The translations under genes and the position numbers were made by a program. Below are positions 5,801-8,630 of a DNA stretch of 8,630 bases, in pieces. The notes below the pieces were generated by a model. The model saw only the letters and a program-made list of their open reading frames with translations, had not been told where the DNA came from and made no database searches. Position 1 is the first letter of the stretch. Each line of letters starts with the position of its first letter. The stretch is from Planctomicrobium sp. (GTDB taxonomy: Bacteria; Planctomycetota; Planctomycetia; Planctomycetales; Planctomycetaceae), in the NCBI GenBank assembly GCA_029259835.1, contig JAJDEL010000721.1:1-8630 (forward strand), written 5' to 3'.

Positions 5801-8630
5801 CACGGATTTGAGTTTGATGTCAACACAGGGGCTGACCTGATTGTCAACTTGAATGCGACGGGGGATCAGACATTGTCCGCTTCCGGGAATGCAGGCAGTG
5901 GTGTCTTCTTCACTGGAATGAATGCTGATCAGGCAGTCTTGTTGATGACAGGATCAAACATCTTCCAGGATAACCTCGGTGGCGATGGTGTCCACTTCGA
6001 TGTCAACGGAGCAACGACTGCGGTCTTCAGTTTTGATGGAAACTCAATCAATAATGGAAACGATGGTCTCAGAATTCGAATGGATACTGTCGCTGAAGGG
6101 GCAATCAATGTTAATGGATCAACGACAGATCAGATTACGATGAACGCTGGAGATGGAATCGATATCGATCTCATTGATTCGATGCTGACTACGGTTTCCG
6201 TCAACGGACAAATGGTTCCCGGATTGAGTATTCTGGACATCGACGTGAGTGAGAACGGTGGCGATGGAATCAATATCTTCTCTGACAATACTGATCTCAC
6301 ATCTGGCATCATTAGCGGTGTGAGGTCCGAGATGAACGTGAATGGAGTCGTGATCGAACTCACCGGTGGAAGCGACTGGATTTTGGATATTGTCGCTAAC
6401 TCATTCAATGCCAATGCAAATATCGGTCTTTCGTTCTCCACGGACGGTAACGATACATCATCGACGATCACTATTGATGGAAACGAGATGGTCTCGAATG
6501 CCATAACGAATGTTTTTGCGAATGTTTCTGGCTCCGCAAACGTGGAACTGCATATCGATAATAACTTCATCGATGGAAACGGGCGTTCCGGGGGCTTTAA
6601 TACCGGAGTTAGCTTCACTGGAAGCAACTTCGCTGACAGTGGCTTCATTCCCCCAGACACAATGGGTTCTGTCGGTAGAAATCAAATTGTCGAAATGATC
6701 AATGGTAACTTTGCGATCTACGACAAAACCGATGGAAGTCTGATCAGTCGAAGCTCGCTCAATCAGTTCTGGCAGTCAGTTCAAGGAGTGATATTAACTC
6801 CAGGGAACTCTGTGTTTGATCCTCGTATCATCTATGATCCGACGATCAACCGCTGGATTGCTGCGGTGATTGATGGTGGCAGTGCAAATAGGATCTTTGT
6901 TGCGGTTTCAGCAACAGATGATCCGTCTGGGGTATGGCGTGGAGTACAGTTTGTCGGAGACACAATTGATGGCAGCCGATTCAATGATTTCGAAACTCTC
7001 GGTGTCGATGCAGACGGTGTCTATCTCGCAACAAATAATTTCGGTGGTCCAACCGGTTTCGATGTGGCAATTTTCTCAATTCCCAAAGCAGACTTGCTCG
7101 GACCGAATCCTACGGCTGCCAATTTGACTCGATTCGAAAATCTAAACGAAGCTGTGTTTGGGAGTTCAATTCAACCTACCGTTGACTTTGGCCCATCCGA
7201 TGGATCAGCACAGCTATTGTCATCCTTCTTCCCAGGCGGAACGACACTCGCTGCAAATGAGATTCTCGGAGCCGGTGGTCCAGGCGCGACTCTTGGCCCA
7301 ACAACGAACGTGGCAGTCCCAAGCTATTCGATTGCACCCGATGGTAGACAACCTGGGGGAGTCAATCCACTTGAAAACACTTCTCCTCGTTTTAACGGAA
7401 ACGTCGTCGAAGTCGGACCAAGCATGTGGGCCGCTCACACTGTCCCTGGGACATCTGGAAGTTCTGCCGTACGTTGGTACGAAATTGATGTCGCGACAAA
7501 CACGCTTGTCCAAACAGGATTGATTGAAGATCCGAACGTCGATTACCTCGAGGCCTCAATCGCAGTGAATGCAAATGGAGTCGTTGTCATCGGATTTACT
7601 GGAACGGGACCAGGTCAAGACCCCAGTACGATGGCAGCATTTGGAACGACAGATTTAGGTGTCACGACATTTGATGTGCCAACGGTTTTGATTGCCGGAA
7701 ACGGAACTTACAATCTCGGTGGCGGCCGTAACCGTTGGGGAGATTACAGTGCAACCGTTGTTGATCCAGACGATTCAGATACATTTTGGACGTTCCAGGA
7801 ATTCACGGACGCCCCAAACAGTTGGGCAGTCGGAATCACGCAAATTACATTTGATGCAGCTTCGACAGTCGTTGGTGATACCGCCAACTTTGGAATCGAT
7901 CTGAACATCGGTGGCATGGCAACTTTGAATAATAGTTCACTGAACGGAAATACGATTCAGGATGGACATGGAATGGATGGCGTCAATGTCTTTGCAACCG
8001 ATACTGCAACGATTAACAGTCTGACGATCGACGGGAATGCCATTACCGGAAACGATGGTGACGCTGTTCACTTCGAAACCGCTGGCACGACCACAATCAA
8101 TTCTTTGTCCATCAGTAATAATGATGCAATCGATGGTAACCTGGGAGATGGTATCGAAGTTTTGCTCAACGATGTACTGGGGGAGCCAGACATCAATATT
8201 GATAACAACATTGTTACAAACAACGACGGAATTGGAATTCGTTTAAATTCAAATAACTCTGTCCTCGGAAATGTCAGCATCTCTGGGAATACCGTGACTG
8301 GAAACATGGGCGGTGACCCGATCGAATTCCTGTTCCTGAATACAACCGCTGGGTCACTTGCCTTGGGGAATGTTGATGTCTCTGGAAATATCATCGACCA
8401 AAACACTGGTGGTTGGGGAATCGATCTCCAGATCAACAACGCCTCCGGAACTTCGGATGTGATGATCAACAACAATGTGGTCATGAACAATACACTTGGC
8501 GGAATTCGCTTTGAATCGTTCGATACCGCTCTGGGCATGTTGACAGCTTCGATGTACACCGTCACTGTCAATGTTGGTGGAGACGGTATGTTGTTGAACA
8601 TCGATAACCTGGCTGCCGAAGCACTCGAAT
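2780..8630 (+). CDS. Giant inverse autotransporter (type Ve) adhesin-like protein with beta-helix passenger and inserted propeller-like domain, 3'-truncated
   Basis: One frame is open from ATG 2780 to the window edge (1950 complete codons, no stop). Order: signal peptide (1-25), outer-membrane beta-barrel of inverse-autotransporter type (about 35-270), linker, pectin-lyase-like cap (320-377), Asn/Asp/Gly-rich parallel beta-helix (about 426-1287), a propeller-like domain (about 1288-1695), then more beta-helix to the edge. In the intimin/invasin family the protein is exported by Sec, the BAM complex inserts the barrel, and the C-terminal passenger is displayed on the surface for adhesion or binding. 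That role is inferred here; the ligand is unknown. The passenger is acidic and nearly devoid of Lys. Only six Lys occur in 1950 residues (21, 60, 113, 256, 1316, 1436), and the single Cys is in the signal peptide. The C-terminus is outside the window. The architecture call is firm; the adhesin role is less certain. Confidence 0.85.
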   Translation, partial: MHWTRRVGLLCLGLVSLGLTKVSLGQDPIAATNGGVVYLDDFSGSAFLSSDGGNYLLFHKVVGDGVGRTDGFSRLGVRTRLWEGFGEHVFGEAHALITDDSRSGFNVGGGYRKQSGGGILGVHGWFDDYESNNNNRYRQVSGGVEYLHPTFDLRANGYVPIDNRENFVRINDPGDVARYMGNNIVTDGIGTFERAFYGWDVEGGGPVPLAQNWLRAYAGAYQLLFSDDTATGFRARAEARFMEGVNLNLVVSNDDKFGTNLNLGVEVRFRGTMPTRFQSGYTADRRYDQVRRTWNVQVNEEFDDIVVPLNRPGTVDPIMVSFVDNTVAAGGDGTFETPFDFLPDMVDDADLILVRRGVGDTLGNITLLDDQRLLGEGLQHFVDTDRLGIIPLPTDGFDPTGAAPILRAADLGLPIVTLANRNEVRSFELAGTDGIFGTDIDSFSIDSITSTEITNGINVVNASGIGSLTNIDFTVMPGGSGILVTNETAPSLAIAADMINIDGGDTGVAFIADGADVLFGIDNTSITNTTNIGLQLGANGADLSGIIGTALNPGGVVTDGNLGTGVAILLDNGTGITDITGLESNGNGVDGVQIVAAMGTDYDVNILDSTITGNADDNIDSSSVDMGSILDLFVDPTMLDGAGDNNFEFVASDGGSLNATFIDVTMTGAGNDAINGTLASNGIANLFFQNFDATGAADDGLDLTLSGQSALIGTFLDGDFSDAGSNGVEASAAGMSDLDLTFLTVNADNTIAAGDVVDGGVAIDLMSGSTLIATWLGSSISNTGGDGFNVTGIGPGTSADVTLDAVTLDGNAGSGVDLSLTGGDATSTWSASITNLSASNNGIDGVAFSVDGTDTAGTLQVDMVTAIDNLGSGISVGSSTGAIVDATLTDIIADTNGMQGLEFGAASGSTLNVSATNISADNNLMQGVEFSATGGSTLSAVATNVSADGNIMEGLEFTASGGATLNLGVLNSTFVGNGLSGVRGTSTGIGTVANATFEDVLADTNLNHGFEFDVNTGADLIVNLNATGDQTLSASGNAGSGVFFTGMNADQAVLLMTGSNIFQDNLGGDGVHFDVNGATTAVFSFDGNSINNGNDGLRIRMDTVAEGAINVNGSTTDQITMNAGDGIDIDLIDSMLTTVSVNGQMVPGLSILDIDVSENGGDGINIFSDNTDLTSGIISGVRSEMNVNGVVIELTGGSDWILDIVANSFNANANIGLSFSTDGNDTSSTITIDGNEMVSNAITNVFANVSGSANVELHIDNNFIDGNGRSGGFNTGVSFTGSNFADSGFIPPDTMGSVGRNQIVEMINGNFAIYDKTDGSLISRSSLNQFWQSVQGVILTPGNSVFDPRIIYDPTINRWIAAVIDGGSANRIFVAVSATDDPSGVWRGVQFVGDTIDGSRFNDFETLGVDADGVYLATNNFGGPTGFDVAIFSIPKADLLGPNPTAANLTRFENLNEAVFGSSIQPTVDFGPSDGSAQLLSSFFPGGTTLAANEILGAGGPGATLGPTTNVAVPSYSIAPDGRQPGGVNPLENTSPRFNGNVVEVGPSMWAAHTVPGTSGSSAVRWYEIDVATNTLVQTGLIEDPNVDYLEASIAVNANGVVVIGFTGTGPGQDPSTMAAFGTTDLGVTTFDVPTVLIAGNGTYNLGGGRNRWGDYSATVVDPDDSDTFWTFQEFTDAPNSWAVGITQITFDAASTVVGDTANFGIDLNIGGMATLNNSSLNGNTIQDGHGMDGVNVFATDTATINSLTIDGNAITGNDGDAVHFETAGTTTINSLSISNNDAIDGNLGDGIEVLLNDVLGEPDINIDNNIVTNNDGIGIRLNSNNSVLGNVSISGNTVTGNMGGDPIEFLFLNTTAGSLALGNVDVSGNIIDQNTGGWGIDLQINNASGTSDVMINNNVVMNNTLGGIRFESFDTALGMLTASMYTVTVNVGGDGMLLNIDNLAAEALE
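2882..3589 (+). other. Inverse-autotransporter beta-barrel domain
   Basis: Residues about 35-270. Alternating aromatic/small residues form transmembrane strands, and several segments resemble the intimin/invasin barrel: GVHGWFDDY (121-129), like the family's 'G.N.FYDYD' strand; GVEYLHPTFDLRANGYVP (143-160), like 'G.EYWRDYLKLSANGY'; and YGWDVEGGGPVP (197-208), like 'GYD.R.EGYLP'. It ends with NLNLGVEVRFR (260-270), a typical final strand. The N-terminal position and about 235-residue length fit a 12-stranded type Ve barrel. The match is from memory of the family, not a profile search. Confidence 0.75.
3737..3910 (+). other. Pectin-lyase-like N-terminal cap module of the passenger
   Basis: Residues 320-377. 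The pattern is VSFVDN, then GGDGTFETPF (330-339), ADLILVRRG, and ITLLDDQRLLGEG (365-377). The VDN-(n)-GDG-(n)-PF start is typical of pectate-lyase-like right-handed beta-helix caps, and I associate the LLDDQRLLGEG element with long beta-helix surface proteins. It links the barrel to the passenger. Confidence 0.55.
4055..6640 (+). other. Beta-helix passenger segment 1, Lys-free
   Basis: Residues 426-1287. Degenerate repeats alternate short hydrophobic strands with turns of the N-x-G-[DS]-G-[VI] type, e.g. NGNGVDGV, LGGDGVHFDV, NGNDGLRIRM, NAGDGIDIDL and NGGDGINIF. This is the usual look of a right-handed parallel beta-helix. Residues 426-982 contain no Lys or Arg at all. The repeats are not the strict GGxGxDxUx of RTX proteins. 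Confidence 0.65.
5450..5692 (+). repeat. Three tandem 81-bp units inside the passenger
   Basis: Units start at 5450, 5531 and 5612, each exactly 27 codons. Aligned protein cores are GMQGLEF, LMQGVEF and IMEGLEF, followed by GSTLN, GSTLS and GATLN, and ending in (S)ATN, ATN and VLN. Similarity is visible at DNA level (e.g. ATCTCTGCTGA versus GTCTCTGCTGA), pointing to relatively recent duplication compared with the rest of the helix. Confidence 0.8.
6641..7864 (+). other. Propeller-like domain interrupting the beta-helix
   Basis: Residues about 1288-1695. It opens with PPDTMGSVG (1291-1299) and NQIVEMINGNFAIYDK, continues with FDPRIIYDPTINRWIAAV, RIFVAVSATDDPSGVW, DFETLGVDADGVYLATNNF and VAIFSIPKADLLG, and closes with RWGDYSATVVDPDD (from 1652) and TFWTFQEF. 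I recognise this series (PPDT.G.VG...MVN..F.VYDK, D.R.DRW, RWGDYS...D) from secreted bacterial proteins predicted to be beta-propellers; the exact fold and ligand are inferred. It contains the only two Lys residues (1316, 1436) seen after residue 256. Confidence 0.65.
7865..8630 (+). other. Beta-helix passenger segment 2, continuing past the window
   Basis: Residues 1696-1950. The beta-helix pattern resumes at once after the propeller-like domain: NNSSLNGNTIQDGHGMDGV, LTIDGNAITGNDGDAVHF, LGDGIEVLL, NNIVTNNDGIGIRL, VSISGNTVTGNMGG and VMINNNVVMNNTLGGIRF. This is a cleaner 'I-x-x-N-x-[IV]-x-x-N-x-G-x-G-[IV]' rung repeat than segment 1. There is no Lys and only two Arg. Confidence 0.65.

Noticed and set aside
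5971..6300. RTX-type calcium-binding nonapeptide repeats
   Set aside because: GGDG-type turns are present but not in tandem GGxGxDxUx series; the spacing fits beta-helix rungs better.
3913..8601. Long minus-strand frames opposite the giant gene (3913-4539, 4582-5343, 5356-5847, 6130-6660, 8068-8601)
   Set aside because: They are Ser/Pro/Val-rich, lack recognisable domains, and all lie opposite the single long sense frame, whose Asn/Asp/Gly/Thr codons create stop-poor antisense frames.

Overview
The window looks like a chromosome segment from a planctomycete (Planctomycetota, probably a marine member of the Planctomycetales with base composition near 50% GC by eye). This rests on a sulfatase-family gene, a secreted protein whose mature N-terminus is a CPLC motif (a pattern I associate with planctomycete secreted families), and a giant repetitive outer-membrane/surface protein. 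The lineage is an inference; no rRNA or other marker is present. All genes supported here lie on the + strand.

Layout. Positions 1-965 hold the 3' part of a sulfatase-fold protein. Its upstream catalytic region lies outside the window, and several canonical active-site positions that are visible are replaced. A secreted 395-residue protein of unknown function follows 25 bp later (991-2178) behind a good Shine-Dalgarno, so the two are probably co-transcribed. A gene-poor stretch of about 600 bp (2179-2779) holds an AT-rich patch, a perfect 8-bp hairpin and a 14-bp palindrome just before the next start. From 2780 to the window edge a single open frame encodes at least 1950 residues with no stop.

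The giant gene reads as an inverse autotransporter (type Ve secretion, intimin/invasin architecture). It has an N-terminal signal peptide, then an outer-membrane beta-barrel (about residues 35-270), a pectin-lyase-like cap module (about 320-377), and a long Asn/Asp/Gly-rich passenger that looks like parallel beta-helix (about 426-1287). A separate domain that looks like a beta-propeller follows (about 1288-1695), and the beta-helix resumes after it (1696 to beyond the window). The passenger composition is striking: 557 consecutive residues have neither Lys nor Arg, 1059 consecutive residues have no Lys, and the only Cys in the visible protein is in the signal peptide. The gene was easy to miss because its frame runs off the end of the window.

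How the genes relate. All three products are predicted to be exported, but nothing in the sequence ties the autotransporter functionally to the sulfatase-like pair. The 600-bp gap suggests it is a separate transcription unit.
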